53,877 bases of DNA. It comes from Gammaproteobacteria bacterium (lineage in GTDB: Bacteria; Pseudomonadota; Gammaproteobacteria; PS1; Pseudothioglobaceae). The stretch spans positions 1-53,877 of the forward strand of contig VMDI01000041.1 of the NCBI GenBank assembly GCA_008080915.1, read 5' to 3'. Shown here in pieces: positions 38,707-48,135 of this stretch. Made by a program: the position numbers and the translations under genes. The notes below the pieces were generated by a model, which was not told the origin of the DNA, made no database searches, and worked only from the letters and a program-made list of their open reading frames with translations. The stretch's first letter is position 1, and the number at the start of each line of letters is the position of its first letter.

Positions 38707-39767
38707 GTGTTTGTGAATCTATTCTCTCACTAACTCCTTATCAAGGTGGAAGACCTATAAGTGAAATTCAAAGAGAATATGGGCTTTCTAATGTAATAAA
38801 GTTAGCAAGTAATGAAAACCCTCTTGGAGTTTCCAAGAAAGTACAAGAAGCGATTAAAAGCGCCATAACTCAAATTGGAAGATATCCTGATGGCAATGGT
38901 TATTATTTGAAAGATGCACTAGCAAAAAAATTATCAGTTTCAGCTAAGTCCATCACACTTGGAAATGGCTCAAACGATATTCTTGAGCTGATACCCAGAG
39001 CATACGTGTGTTCAAAAGATGATGAAGTTATTTTTTCTCAATATGCATTTGTTGTCTACCCGTTAGTCACTAAGGCGATTGGTGCTAAAGCTATTGTTAC
39101 TCCAGCGAATGATTTTGGGCATGATTTAAATGCAATGTATGAGGCTATTACTGATAAAACAAAGGTAATTTTTATTGCAAATCCAAATAATCCTACTGGA
39201 ACTTTATTAAGCAATGAAGAGATATACAATTTTCTAAAAAAAGTTTCAAACGAAATTATTGTTGTTTTAGACCAAGCATATATTGAGTATCTTGATGTCG
39301 AAGATGTCTATATTGATTGGTTGAAAGATTTCCCTAACTTGGTTATTACCCGTTCTTTTTCGAAAGCATATGGTCTTGCAGGACTTAGAGTTGGTTATTC
39401 TATTTCTAGCGAGGAAATTGCAGATTATTTAAATAGAATTAGACAACCCTTTAATGTTAACTTAATTGCGCAGGAGGCAGCTATTGCCGCTTTATCAGAT
39501 GCAGATTTTCTTGCTGAATCAGTAAAAGTAAACTCTGATGGATTATTACAGCTTGAAGAAGGATTTAGAAGTTTAGGACTTAAATTTATTAAATCTCATG
39601 CTAATTTTATTAGTGTTAAAGTTTCCAACAGCATGGAATTAAATCAAAAACTTTTAGAAAAGGGCATAATAGTGCGCCCTGTTGAAATGAAAGATTATCT
39701 TAGGATCTCAGTTGGGACTTATGCTGAGAATGCAAAATTCCTTGAGGTCCTTAAAGAAATAATTTGA
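38703..39767 (+). CDS. hisC: Histidinol-phosphate/aromatic aminotransferase
   Basis: KLASNENPLGVSKKV, LGNGSNDILELIPRAY, IANPNNPTGTLL, VITRSFSKAYGLAGLRVGYS. Confidence 0.94.
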   Translation: MSVCESILSLTPYQGGRPISEIQREYGLSNVIKLASNENPLGVSKKVQEAIKSAITQIGRYPDGNGYYLKDALAKKLSVSAKSITLGNGSNDILELIPRAYVCSKDDEVIFSQYAFVVYPLVTKAIGAKAIVTPANDFGHDLNAMYEAITDKTKVIFIANPNNPTGTLLSNEEIYNFLKKVSNEIIVVLDQAYIEYLDVEDVYIDWLKDFPNLVITRSFSKAYGLAGLRVGYSISSEEIADYLNRIRQPFNVNLIAQEAAIAALSDADFLAESVKVNSDGLLQLEEGFRSLGLKFIKSHANFISVKVSNSMELNQKLLEKGIIVRPVEMKDYLRISVGTYAENAKFLEVLKEII

Positions 39768-39768
39768 T

Positions 39769-40623
39769 ATGAACAAAATTTGTATTATCGGTGTCGGACT
39801 TATCGGAGGTTCTTTAGCAAGGGCAGTTAAGGAGAAGAATCCTGCAACTCTTATGATGGGTTATGCTCGAACTGATAAGAACCTCAAAATTGCCAAAAAA
39901 CTTGGAGTATTAGATGATTACTCTACTGATATTCAGGAAGCGGTATCTAATTCAGATTTGGTTGTTTTGGCAACACCTGTGAATGCTTTTGAGACAATCC
40001 TTGAAAATATAAAACCATTTTTAGGACAAAAAACTGTTGTTACTGATGTAGGTAGTACCAAACTCAATCTCATAGCCTCTGCCGAGAAGGTGTTTGGAAG
40101 CTTTCCTCAATTTCTTATCCCCGCTCACCCCATTGCCGGAAAGGAGAAAAATGGCGTGGAGTTTTCTGATGCCAATCTATTCAATGGTAAGAGAGTGGTT
40201 GTTACTCCTGAAAAAAATTCTGACCAAAATGCACTGGATATGGTCATTTCCCTTTGGGAAGATATCGGAGCTCATGTCGAAGTTATGTCTGCAATCCAAC
40301 ATGATAGTATCCTTGGAATGACCTCTCATCTTCCCCATATGCTAGCATTTAATCTTGTTGATTATCTAATGAGTCAAAATAAAGATGCCTTTAATTATGC
40401 TGCTGGAGGATTCAAAGATTTCTCTAGGATCGCTTCCAGTGATCATACTATGTGGCGAGATATTTGCCTTAATAACGCTAATGAGATTACCAATCATATT
40501 AGCGGCTACATTGATAATCTAGAGAATCTTAGTAATATGATTAAAGATCATGATTCAGATGGAATTGATAGATTATTCTTAAATGCAAAACAATCTAGAG
40601 ACAACTGGCTTAAGAAAAAATAA
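39769..40623 (+). CDS. tyrA: Prephenate dehydrogenase
   Basis: ICIIGVGLIGGSLARAVKEK, VVTDVGSTKLNLI, FLIPAHPIAGKEKNGVEFSDANLFNGKRVV. Confidence 0.93.
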   Translation: MNKICIIGVGLIGGSLARAVKEKNPATLMMGYARTDKNLKIAKKLGVLDDYSTDIQEAVSNSDLVVLATPVNAFETILENIKPFLGQKTVVTDVGSTKLNLIASAEKVFGSFPQFLIPAHPIAGKEKNGVEFSDANLFNGKRVVVTPEKNSDQNALDMVISLWEDIGAHVEVMSAIQHDSILGMTSHLPHMLAFNLVDYLMSQNKDAFNYAAGGFKDFSRIASSDHTMWRDICLNNANEITNHISGYIDNLENLSNMIKDHDSDGIDRLFLNAKQSRDNWLKKK

Positions 40624-40625
40624 TT

Positions 40626-41936
40626 ATGAGTCAGTTTATTGCCAATCCTGTAAACAGTCTTAAAGGATCAGTTAAGGTTCCTGGTGATAAGTCAATATCC
40701 CATCGTTCAATTATGCTCGGATCATTATCCAATGGTGTTACTCATGTTAGTGGATTCCTTGATGGCGAAGATGCTTTGTGTACCTTGAAAGCTTTTCAAG
40801 ATATGGGGGTAAAAATTGATAGGAATGGAACTGATGTAACCATCCATGGAGTAGGTCTAGATGGTCTAAAAAAACCAGATCAGCCTTTGGATCTTGGTAA
40901 TTCAGGTACCTCAATGAGATTAATGTGCGGACTGTTATCCGCGCAGTCTTTTTCTTGCGAACTGATTGGAGATGAGTCATTATCTAAAAGGCCAATGGGA
41001 AGAGTAATCAATCCATTAAATTCAATGGGTGCACAAATCGAAAGTCATGACGGAAAACCTCCTTTGAAAATCATTGGTGGAAAAAATCTTACTGGAATAA
41101 GCTATGAAATGCCGATGGCATCAGCCCAAGTAAAATCATCAATTCTTCTTGCCGGTATGTATGCCTCTGGTAGAACTTGCGTGACAGAGCCAGCACCAAC
41201 TAGAGATCATACTGAAAGAATGCTCAGAGGTCTTGGAGCAGATGTTTCCTCAATTGGCAATGTTGCTTGTGTGAGAACAGTTAAAGAATTACAAGCAACC
41301 AATATTGTTGTGCCATCAGATATATCCTCTGCGGCCTTTTTTATGGTTGCAGGATGTATCGCTAAAAATGCAGATATTGATATAGTAGGAGTGAATATGA
41401 ATCCTACGAGAACTGGTGTTATCGATATTCTTAAGCTTATGGGTGCAAATTTAACAGTTTCAAATGAACGCGAAATTGGCGGAGAACTTCTTGCGGATAT
41501 AAGAGTTTTATCATCTAATTTAAAAGGTATTCATATACCAGAAGAATTGGTCCCTTTAGCCATTGATGAGTTTCCAGTGATATTTATTGCTGCCTCTCAC
41601 GCAGAGGGAAAAACAATTCTTTCAGGAGCTGAAGAATTGAGAGTAAAAGAGTCGGATAGGATTCAGGTAATGGCTGATGGTCTTGAATCTCTGGGAATCA
41701 AGACGAAAGTGTTGGAAGATGGAATTGAGATACTTGGTGGAGAGTTTACAAAACCCTCAGAAATTATTGAGGCTCATCATGATCACAGGATTGCTATGTC
41801 ATTTGCTATTGCATCAATTAGATCAAAATACCCCATCACAATTAATGGGGTTGAGACGGTATCAACATCTTTTCCTGGGTTTGCTGAACTAGCAAATTCT
41901 ATTGGAATGAATATTGACGAAAAAAAAGGCGCTTAA
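40626..41936 (+). CDS. aroA: 3-phosphoshikimate 1-carboxyvinyltransferase (EPSP synthase)
   Basis: GSVKVPGDKSISHRSIMLG, LDLGNSGTSMRLMCGLLSAQ, AAFFMVAGCI, DEFPVIFIAASHAEGKTILSGAEELRVKESDRI. Confidence 0.97.
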   Translation: MSQFIANPVNSLKGSVKVPGDKSISHRSIMLGSLSNGVTHVSGFLDGEDALCTLKAFQDMGVKIDRNGTDVTIHGVGLDGLKKPDQPLDLGNSGTSMRLMCGLLSAQSFSCELIGDESLSKRPMGRVINPLNSMGAQIESHDGKPPLKIIGGKNLTGISYEMPMASAQVKSSILLAGMYASGRTCVTEPAPTRDHTERMLRGLGADVSSIGNVACVRTVKELQATNIVVPSDISSAAFFMVAGCIAKNADIDIVGVNMNPTRTGVIDILKLMGANLTVSNEREIGGELLADIRVLSSNLKGIHIPEELVPLAIDEFPVIFIAASHAEGKTILSGAEELRVKESDRIQVMADGLESLGIKTKVLEDGIEILGGEFTKPSEIIEAHHDHRIAMSFAIASIRSKYPITINGVETVSTSFPGFAELANSIGMNIDEKKGA

Positions 41937-41948
41937 AGCGCCTTTAAA
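41922..41948. terminator. Bidirectional terminator overlapping the aroA C-terminal codons
   Basis: AAAAAAAGGCGCTTAAAGCGCCTTT; minus strand has T8 after the stem, plus strand has CTTTaaaa; aroA stop TAA (41934-41936) lies inside the hairpin. Confidence 0.75.
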
Positions 41949-41949
41949 A

Positions 41950-42276
41950 TTAGTATCCACCTTTTCTTTTGGTTTCAGGAAGACCTGCAATTTTCCCAGC
42001 TTGTTTAGCGGGACCTTTAGGGAAAAGAGTATATAAATCTTTAGTCGAAAGACTAGAAGGCCAATCATTTTTTAGAGCTTTAACCATATTTCTTTCGTTA
42101 GGTTGATTGCCATTATTGTTGATATATTCATCTCTCAAGAAGTTTAATACTTTGAAACTTAAATCACTTAAGTCAAGACCTTCTTCAGCAGCAATTTCAT
42201 GCGCAATATCTTCATTCCAATCATCGTGGTTTACAAGATAACCACGTTCAGCTCTTTCTAGATCAGCTAACGCCAT
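41950..42276 (-). CDS. DsrC/TusE-family paralog lacking both C-terminal cysteines (RspA-type)
   Basis: RGYLVNHDDWNEDIAHEIAAEEGLDLSD...FLRDEYINNNGNQPNERNMVKALK...LYTLFPKGPAKQAGKIAGLPETKRKGGY; no Cys in the protein. Confidence 0.88.
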   Translation of the reverse strand: MALADLERAERGYLVNHDDWNEDIAHEIAAEEGLDLSDLSFKVLNFLRDEYINNNGNQPNERNMVKALKNDWPSSLSTKDLYTLFPKGPAKQAGKIAGLPETKRKGGY

Positions 42277-42352
42277 TTATACCTCCGTAGTGATTAATTA
42301 TTAGAGGACTATTATATAATATGGTTTTTTAAATAATTAACCCATTTTCATT

Positions 42353-43234
42353 ATGACAATTGATAATGCTTCCCCATTTTTTGCATGGGATGTTGCTACC
42401 TGGTTAGCACTTTTTTTAGTCACTGGTTTTACAATTGTCGTAGTCGATCGATTTTTGATTAATAAAGAAATTTATATTGATTCAAGGGAGATAAAGAAGG
42501 GTTTTTTATCAAAATTGATCTACTTTATCTTATTTCTTAGACATTATAAAAATGAGAAGTATTTAGATAGACCTAAACCTGTTAAATGGTCAGCTGAATT
42601 TTATCCAGTTTTATTATTAGTCTTTGTATTGAGAGGATTCTTATATGAACCTTTTCAAATTCCATCAAATTCTATGATGCCAACTTTATTAACTGGAGAT
42701 TTTATTCTTGTCAACAAACATACTTATGGTTTGAGACTTCCGGTAACCAACACATTATTAATTCCTAATAACAAACCAGAGAAGGGGGATGTTGTTGTTT
42801 TTAGATATCCCAATTACATGAAAGATGAAAGAAGAAGTGGGGAAGATTGGATTAAGAGAGTTGTTGCCACTCCAGGAGATCAATTTACCTATGTAAATGA
42901 TGAATTATTTATCAACGGCAATAAAGTTCAATATAAAAATATTGGAAAATATGTCGGTGTTGAGTCAGGTATAGAAATGACCGGCTTTGTAGAGAAATTA
43001 GAGACTAATGGAGTAGAGCACCAAATCCTCATTGATCCTAAACAAAGCTCTAGAAGCGTTAAGGGAGTTGTGCCAGAGGGTCATTATTTTGTAATGGGTG
43101 ATAATCGAAATAGAAGTAGCGATTCAAGATTTTGGGGTTTTGTTCCAGAGGACTATATCATTGGCAAGGCGTTTGCTATCTGGATGCATTATGATGATTC
43201 TTTCAAATTTGATCGTCTAGGTTTATTCAATTAA
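42353..43234 (+). CDS. lepB: Signal peptidase I
   Basis: FLYEPFQIPSNSMMPTLLTGDFILVNKHTYGLRLPV, KGDVVVFRYP, DWIKRVVATPGD, VMGDNRNRSSDSRFWGFVPEDYIIGKAFAIWM. Confidence 0.97.
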   Translation: MTIDNASPFFAWDVATWLALFLVTGFTIVVVDRFLINKEIYIDSREIKKGFLSKLIYFILFLRHYKNEKYLDRPKPVKWSAEFYPVLLLVFVLRGFLYEPFQIPSNSMMPTLLTGDFILVNKHTYGLRLPVTNTLLIPNNKPEKGDVVVFRYPNYMKDERRSGEDWIKRVVATPGDQFTYVNDELFINGNKVQYKNIGKYVGVESGIEMTGFVEKLETNGVEHQILIDPKQSSRSVKGVVPEGHYFVMGDNRNRSSDSRFWGFVPEDYIIGKAFAIWMHYDDSFKFDRLGLFN

Positions 43235-44063
43235 AGTGTTTGACGATATCATTTAATTCAGTTTTACTCTTGTAGTGAATAATTAAACGCCCTTTGTTAT
43301 CGATATCCTTAATCTCAATCTTCCAGTTGAGTTTTTTTGATAATGTTGCTGATAAATCCTGGATAAAAGGATCAATATCTAAAACTTTTTTTGGTTTAGG
43401 GTTTAAAACTTTTTTAACAAGAGCTTCAGTCTGTCTGACAGACAAACTTCTTTTAATAACTTCATTAGCAACAAAAATTTGATTCTCTTCATCTAGTGGC
43501 AAAAGAGATCTAGCATGGCCCATTTCAATCGAACCTTTATTTAAGAGCTTCTTGACAGGCTCCTTGAGTTGCAAAAGTCGTATTAAATTTGAAACACTTG
43601 AGCGAGAACGACCAACTACCTGAGAAATTTCCTCATGAGTCATCTTGAAATCAACTATAAGCTGTTGTAATGCTTTTGCCTCCTCAAGTGGCGTTAAGGA
43701 TTCTCTTTGAATATTTTCGATAAGACCTATCGCAAGAGCAACTTGGTCATCAATCTCGCGAACAATGACAGGAACTTCTTCTAGTCCAGCAAGTATTGAT
43801 GCCCTCCATCTTCTTTCACCTGCAATGATTTCATGCTTATCGTAGGTTATTTTTCTGACAACTAATGGCTGAATTACACCTTGTGACTTGATTGATTCAG
43901 CTAGTTCATTAAGAGCTTCAGGGTCAATATCATCCCTGGGTTGATACTTGCCCCTTTGAAGACTGTTAACATGCATCATTTCAAGATTTTTTTGATTACC
44001 ACCAGTTTGGTCCGTATTAACTTGACCTAGAAGAATATCGAGACCGCGACCTAATTTAGACAT
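43227..44063 (-). CDS. parB: Chromosome partitioning protein ParB
   Basis: MSKLGRGLDILLG, GKYQPRDDIDPEALNELAESIKSQGVIQPLVVR, IIAGERRWRAS, LIENIQRESLTPLEEAKAL. Confidence 0.97.
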   Translation of the reverse strand: MSKLGRGLDILLGQVNTDQTGGNQKNLEMMHVNSLQRGKYQPRDDIDPEALNELAESIKSQGVIQPLVVRKITYDKHEIIAGERRWRASILAGLEEVPVIVREIDDQVALAIGLIENIQRESLTPLEEAKALQQLIVDFKMTHEEISQVVGRSRSSVSNLIRLLQLKEPVKKLLNKGSIEMGHARSLLPLDEENQIFVANEVIKRSLSVRQTEALVKKVLNPKPKKVLDIDPFIQDLSATLSKKLNWKIEIKDIDNKGRLIIHYKSKTELNDIVKHFN

Positions 44064-44846
44064 TTAAGTATATGAATTAATTGATGTTTTTCTCAAAACT
44101 TCACTTGCAAGAGAAAGGTAGGATAGGGCACCTTTAGATGATCTAGCATAATTGATAGCGGCTTTTCCAAAACTTGGAGCTTCGGCTAACTTTACATTTC
44201 GTGGAACAATAGTCTTAAAAACTTTATGAGAGAAGTACTTTAATAATTGAACTGAGACTTCATTAGATAAATTATTTCTTGTGTCATACATCGTTCTAAC
44301 TAAACCAGTTATGTCTAAATTGGGATTAGTAGTTTGTTTGATTTTTTCAATAGTTTGCATAAGTGCGCTTAAACCCTCAAGTGCGTAGTATTCACACTGC
44401 ATTGGAATAATAATACCATTAGATGCTGTAAAAGCGTTGATTGTTAGCATATTAAGAGAAGGGGGACAATCTATAACAATAAAATCATAAACATTAATCA
44501 CTTCAGATAACACTTCTTTAAGTTTGTATTCAGAATTTTTATTTCTTAAAAGAGTTACCTCTGCTGCAACTAAATCAGTATTAGATGGAATAACATCCAT
44601 ACCAACTCCTTCACAATGTTGAACAGCTTTATCAAGTGAGCATTCATCTAGAAGTAGTTCACAAATCGAATTGTTAAGATTGTATTTATCAATTCCACAA
44701 CCCATCGTGGCATTACCTTGTGGGTCGATATCAATCAATAAGACTTTCTTATGGATTTTAGCCAGCGCTGCAGATAAGTTAACTGCGGTGGTTGTTTTTC
44801 CAACCCCACCTTTCTGATTTGCAATTGAAATTATATTGGCTGACAC
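44064..44846 (-). CDS. parA: Chromosome partitioning ATPase ParA/Soj
   Basis: IISIANQKGGVGKTTTAVNLSAALAKIHKKVLLIDIDPQGNAT; FIVIDCPPSLNMLTINAF. Confidence 0.97.
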   Translation of the reverse strand: MSANIISIANQKGGVGKTTTAVNLSAALAKIHKKVLLIDIDPQGNATMGCGIDKYNLNNSICELLLDECSLDKAVQHCEGVGMDVIPSNTDLVAAEVTLLRNKNSEYKLKEVLSEVINVYDFIVIDCPPSLNMLTINAFTASNGIIIPMQCEYYALEGLSALMQTIEKIKQTTNPNLDITGLVRTMYDTRNNLSNEVSVQLLKYFSHKVFKTIVPRNVKLAEAPSFGKAAINYARSSKGALSYLSLASEVLRKTSINSYT

Positions 44847-44853
44847 GATAAAA

Positions 44854-46257
44854 CTACTTTTTAGCTAAAACATTGAGCGCCTTTAAAAGATTCGAAGCTT
44901 CAACAATAAAGTAATCCTTTTTGAGTCTTTCAATTGCTTTAGTTTCCGCTTCATTAGCAATTTTATCTTGTTGTTTAATAATCTCATCAGATGTCATTTC
45001 TGTAGGATTTTTATCCTCTAAATGTCCCTCTAGATCTTTTTCTTTGGTATCAGTGATATCTTCTTCTTTCTCATTGTTAAGATCTATATTTTTGAGAGCA
45101 ATATCTGGCTCAATACCTTTCGCTTGAATAGATCTTCCTGATGGAGTGAAATATCTTGCAGTTGTGATTTTAAGACCATATCCATTTTCAGAATCAATAA
45201 TGGTCTGAACAGAGCCCTTACCAAAAGATGTCTTACCCATTATGATTGCACGCTTATGATCCTGCAAAGCACCAGCAACAATTTCAGATGCTGAAGCGGA
45301 GCCTTCATTAATTAATACTACAATAGGTGCACCATTAAGAATATCAGGTCCCTCTATAGGAAATTTCAAATTGGAACTTGGTATTCTTCCTTCGGTATAA
45401 ACCACTAATCCTTCATTATCAAGAAAAACGTTGGATACATCGACAGCTCCATCCAATATTCCACCTGGATTGTTTCTAAGATCAAGTATTAGGGATTTTA
45501 GAGGGGAGCCATTCTTTTCGACTAACTCTTTTATCTTGTCTTTGAGTAATTGGGCGGTAGGATTTTGAAAACTAGAAATTCTTACATATCCCAATCCTGA
45601 ATCAAGCAAGTGGCTTTTAACAGAAGTAATAGTGATAATTTCTCTAGTGATATTAACTACAAAAGGTTTTTTCCCATTTCTAACAATTGTTAAATCAATT
45701 GAAGTATTTGGAGTTCCTCTCATTAGAGATACGCCATCTTCTAGTGTCATATCATTAACTGGTTTATTCCCAATTTTAACAATTAAATCACCTGCTTGAA
45801 TTCCTGCACGATAGGCAGGAGTGTCGTCTATCGGTGAAATGACCTGAATAGCATCATCTTTCTTACCAATCACTATACCAAGTCCACCAAATTGACCTTC
45901 GGCACTCTCCATTAAGTTGGTTTGTTCTTTTGGCTCAAGATAAACCGAGTGAGGATCAAGACCATTAACCATTCCTTTGATGGCATTATTGAAAAGTTCT
46001 TCGTTAGTAACATCATCAACATAAAGTTGTTTAATATCACTAAATATTCTCGTGAATGACTCTAGATCTTCAAAAAAAGCCTCAATTTTTTCTTTTTCTG
46101 AAGTATTTTCGGCAACTACATTAGATGTGAAAAATGATGCAAGACAAAATATTGAAAAAAGTGAAAATTTTGAAATAATTTTTAAGAAATTCATAATATA
46201 ATTATTTTGTGAATAGTGTAAATAGCTCTTGTTGGCAAAAAATACAATAATACTCAC
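44854..46257 (-). CDS. ctpA: S41 family C-terminal processing peptidase
   Basis: PDZ domain GLGIVIGKKDDAIQVISPIDDTPAYRAGIQAGDLIVKI; LRNNPGGILDGAVDVSN; GSASASEIVAGALQDHKRAIIMGKTSFGKGSVQT. True start probably near 46197 (MNFLKIISKFSLF). Confidence 0.93.
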   Translation of the reverse strand: MSIIVFFANKSYLHYSQNNYIMNFLKIISKFSLFSIFCLASFFTSNVVAENTSEKEKIEAFFEDLESFTRIFSDIKQLYVDDVTNEELFNNAIKGMVNGLDPHSVYLEPKEQTNLMESAEGQFGGLGIVIGKKDDAIQVISPIDDTPAYRAGIQAGDLIVKIGNKPVNDMTLEDGVSLMRGTPNTSIDLTIVRNGKKPFVVNITREIITITSVKSHLLDSGLGYVRISSFQNPTAQLLKDKIKELVEKNGSPLKSLILDLRNNPGGILDGAVDVSNVFLDNEGLVVYTEGRIPSSNLKFPIEGPDILNGAPIVVLINEGSASASEIVAGALQDHKRAIIMGKTSFGKGSVQTIIDSENGYGLKITTARYFTPSGRSIQAKGIEPDIALKNIDLNNEKEEDITDTKEKDLEGHLEDKNPTEMTSDEIIKQQDKIANEAETKAIERLKKDYFIVEASNLLKALNVLAKK

Positions 46258-46295
46258 AATTCCATTTATTTGACTTTATTTTTTTAACAAAATCA

Positions 46296-46916
46296 TTGAG
46301 GATATTAATGAAATCATTAAATTTGTTTTTTTTCATCACTTTGTCTTTCATAACCAGTTTTGCAATTGCCGATAATCATTCTGAGACTTCAATAACTGAA
46401 TCATCGGAACCAGTTTCTACTGGGCCAGCTGATGCAATAAGATCAGCGTTAATTAATCTCAACCAGCTATCAAAGTCGCTTTATACGCCTGAGAAGACTA
46501 AAGAAGTTGTTGAAAACCAAGTAGTTCCATTGTTTGATTTCGATAAGTTAGCTAAAGAAGTACTATTGTTTACTCGTGTTTCATTGTCAAATGAAGAATT
46601 AAAATATTTTACCTCCCGTCTACAGAATTCAATTTTGACTGGCATGTTGACAAAGTTTGCCCAAATTAGAACAACAAGTTTCAAATTTATGTCAGCTAGA
46701 CCTTCTAGGGGTGGCTCAATAATTGTTCAATTGGGTGTATTCGGATATGCTTCATATCCAATGTATATAGATTTGGTTTTTCATCAAAATGATGAACAAA
46801 AATGGTTAATTTATGATGTTGTGCTAAATAGAGACAGTTTGATCAATTACTATCGTAAGATGGCAATTGTGTTGCTCAATAGGTACGGCACATATGGAAT
46901 GTTAGGTAGAATATAA
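46296..46916 (+). CDS. mlaC: MlaC/Ttg2D-like periplasmic phospholipid-binding protein
   Basis: Signal peptide; LFDFDKLAKEVL, VSLSNEELKYFTSRLQNSILTGMLTKF, WLIYDVVLNRDSLINYYR. Confidence 0.75.
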   Translation: MRILMKSLNLFFFITLSFITSFAIADNHSETSITESSEPVSTGPADAIRSALINLNQLSKSLYTPEKTKEVVENQVVPLFDFDKLAKEVLLFTRVSLSNEELKYFTSRLQNSILTGMLTKFAQIRTTSFKFMSARPSRGGSIIVQLGVFGYASYPMYIDLVFHQNDEQKWLIYDVVLNRDSLINYYRKMAIVLLNRYGTYGMLGRI

Positions 46917-46928
46917 ATTGGGGTATAT

Positions 46929-47243
46929 ATGACTGAAGTTACACTTCTAGAAAAAGAAGAAGATATTGAAAAAGCAACAAAAGCTCTTAAAGCGATGGCT
47001 CATCCTTTAAGGTTAAAAATACTTTGCGCATTAAAGGCTGATGAGTTGCCTGTTTTGGAAATAGTCAAACAAGTTGGCTCATCTCAATCAAATATTTCTC
47101 AACATATTGATATTTTAAGAACTAAGGACATCGTTGAATCGCGACGGGATGGAAACAAAATTTTGTGTAAGGTTAAAGATGCAAAAATTTTAAAGCTTGT
47201 CGCCAATATGCAAGCCGTTTTCTGTTCAGAAGATATTTCTTAA
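46929..47243 (+). CDS. ArsR-family winged-helix regulator
   Basis: ALKAMAHPLRLKILCALKADELPVLEIVKQVGSSQSNISQHIDILRTKDIVESRRDGNKILCKV. Confidence 0.9.
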   Translation: MTEVTLLEKEEDIEKATKALKAMAHPLRLKILCALKADELPVLEIVKQVGSSQSNISQHIDILRTKDIVESRRDGNKILCKVKDAKILKLVANMQAVFCSEDIS

Positions 47244-47265
47244 TACACTTTAACCGACCACTACT

Positions 47266-47342
47266 GCGTCCGTAGCTCAGCTGGATAGAGTATTGGCCTC
47301 CGAAGCCAAGGGTCGGGTGTTCGAATCACCTCGGACGCGCCA
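47266..47342 (+). tRNA. tRNA-Arg (anticodon CCG)
   Basis: Acceptor GCGTCCG/CGGACGC, D-arm, anticodon stem TTGGC/GCCAA with loop CTCCGAA, T-arm GGTGTTCGAATCACC, encoded CCA. Confidence 0.96.
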
Positions 47343-47355
47343 AAAATAACCATTT

Positions 47356-48135
47356 ATGACATATCCAAACATTGATCCAGTAATTCTTGACTTAGGATTC
47401 GCCAAAATTTATTGGTATGGGCTAATGTATATTTTTGCTTTTATTTCTGCATATTTTCTAGCAAAGAATCGCATAAAAAAATCTTCTCAATGGAAATTAA
47501 ATGAATTAGAGGATCTAATTTTTTATGGCGCCATTGGCGTTGTCTTAGGTGGAAGGTTGGGATATATGTTTTTTTATAATCTCAGCGATTTTATTTCAAA
47601 TCCAGCTATTATTTTTGAAATTCAAAATGGCGGTATGTCGTTCCATGGAGGTCTTCTAGGGGTAATCATATCAGTGATTTTGTTTAATAGAAAATATAAA
47701 CGAGATTTCTTTATTACGATGGACTTTGTTGCACCACTTGTACCTCTGGGATTGGGGTTTGGGAGAATAGGTAACTTTATAAATGGTGAGTTATGGGGCA
47801 AGGTATCGAGTTCCAGTTATGCCATGTTCATTCCTCAAGAGAATACCAGTCGATACCCAACTCAATTGTATGAAGCTTTTTTGGAAGGATTAATTCTTTT
47901 TGCAATACTATGGTTATATAGTTCAAAAGAGAGGCCAAGAATGTCAACTTCAGCTCTTTTTCTAATATTTTATGGTTTATTTAGATTTATAATTGAATTC
48001 GTAAGAGAGCCGGATCAACATATTGGATATTTGGCTTTTAACTGGATAACGATGGGGCAAGTCCTGAGCTTTCCAATGATTCTTTTGGGAGTTTATCTAT
48101 TTATGAAGTCTAATAAAAATGCAAGCATATCTTGA
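47356..48135 (+). CDS. lgt: Prolipoprotein diacylglyceryl transferase
   Basis: MTYPNIDPVILDLGFAKIYWYGLMYI, GGRLGYMFFYN, GGMSFHGGLLGV, GRIGNFINGELWGK, RYPTQLYEAF. Confidence 0.96.
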   Translation: MTYPNIDPVILDLGFAKIYWYGLMYIFAFISAYFLAKNRIKKSSQWKLNELEDLIFYGAIGVVLGGRLGYMFFYNLSDFISNPAIIFEIQNGGMSFHGGLLGVIISVILFNRKYKRDFFITMDFVAPLVPLGLGFGRIGNFINGELWGKVSSSSYAMFIPQENTSRYPTQLYEAFLEGLILFAILWLYSSKERPRMSTSALFLIFYGLFRFIIEFVREPDQHIGYLAFNWITMGQVLSFPMILLGVYLFMKSNKNASIS

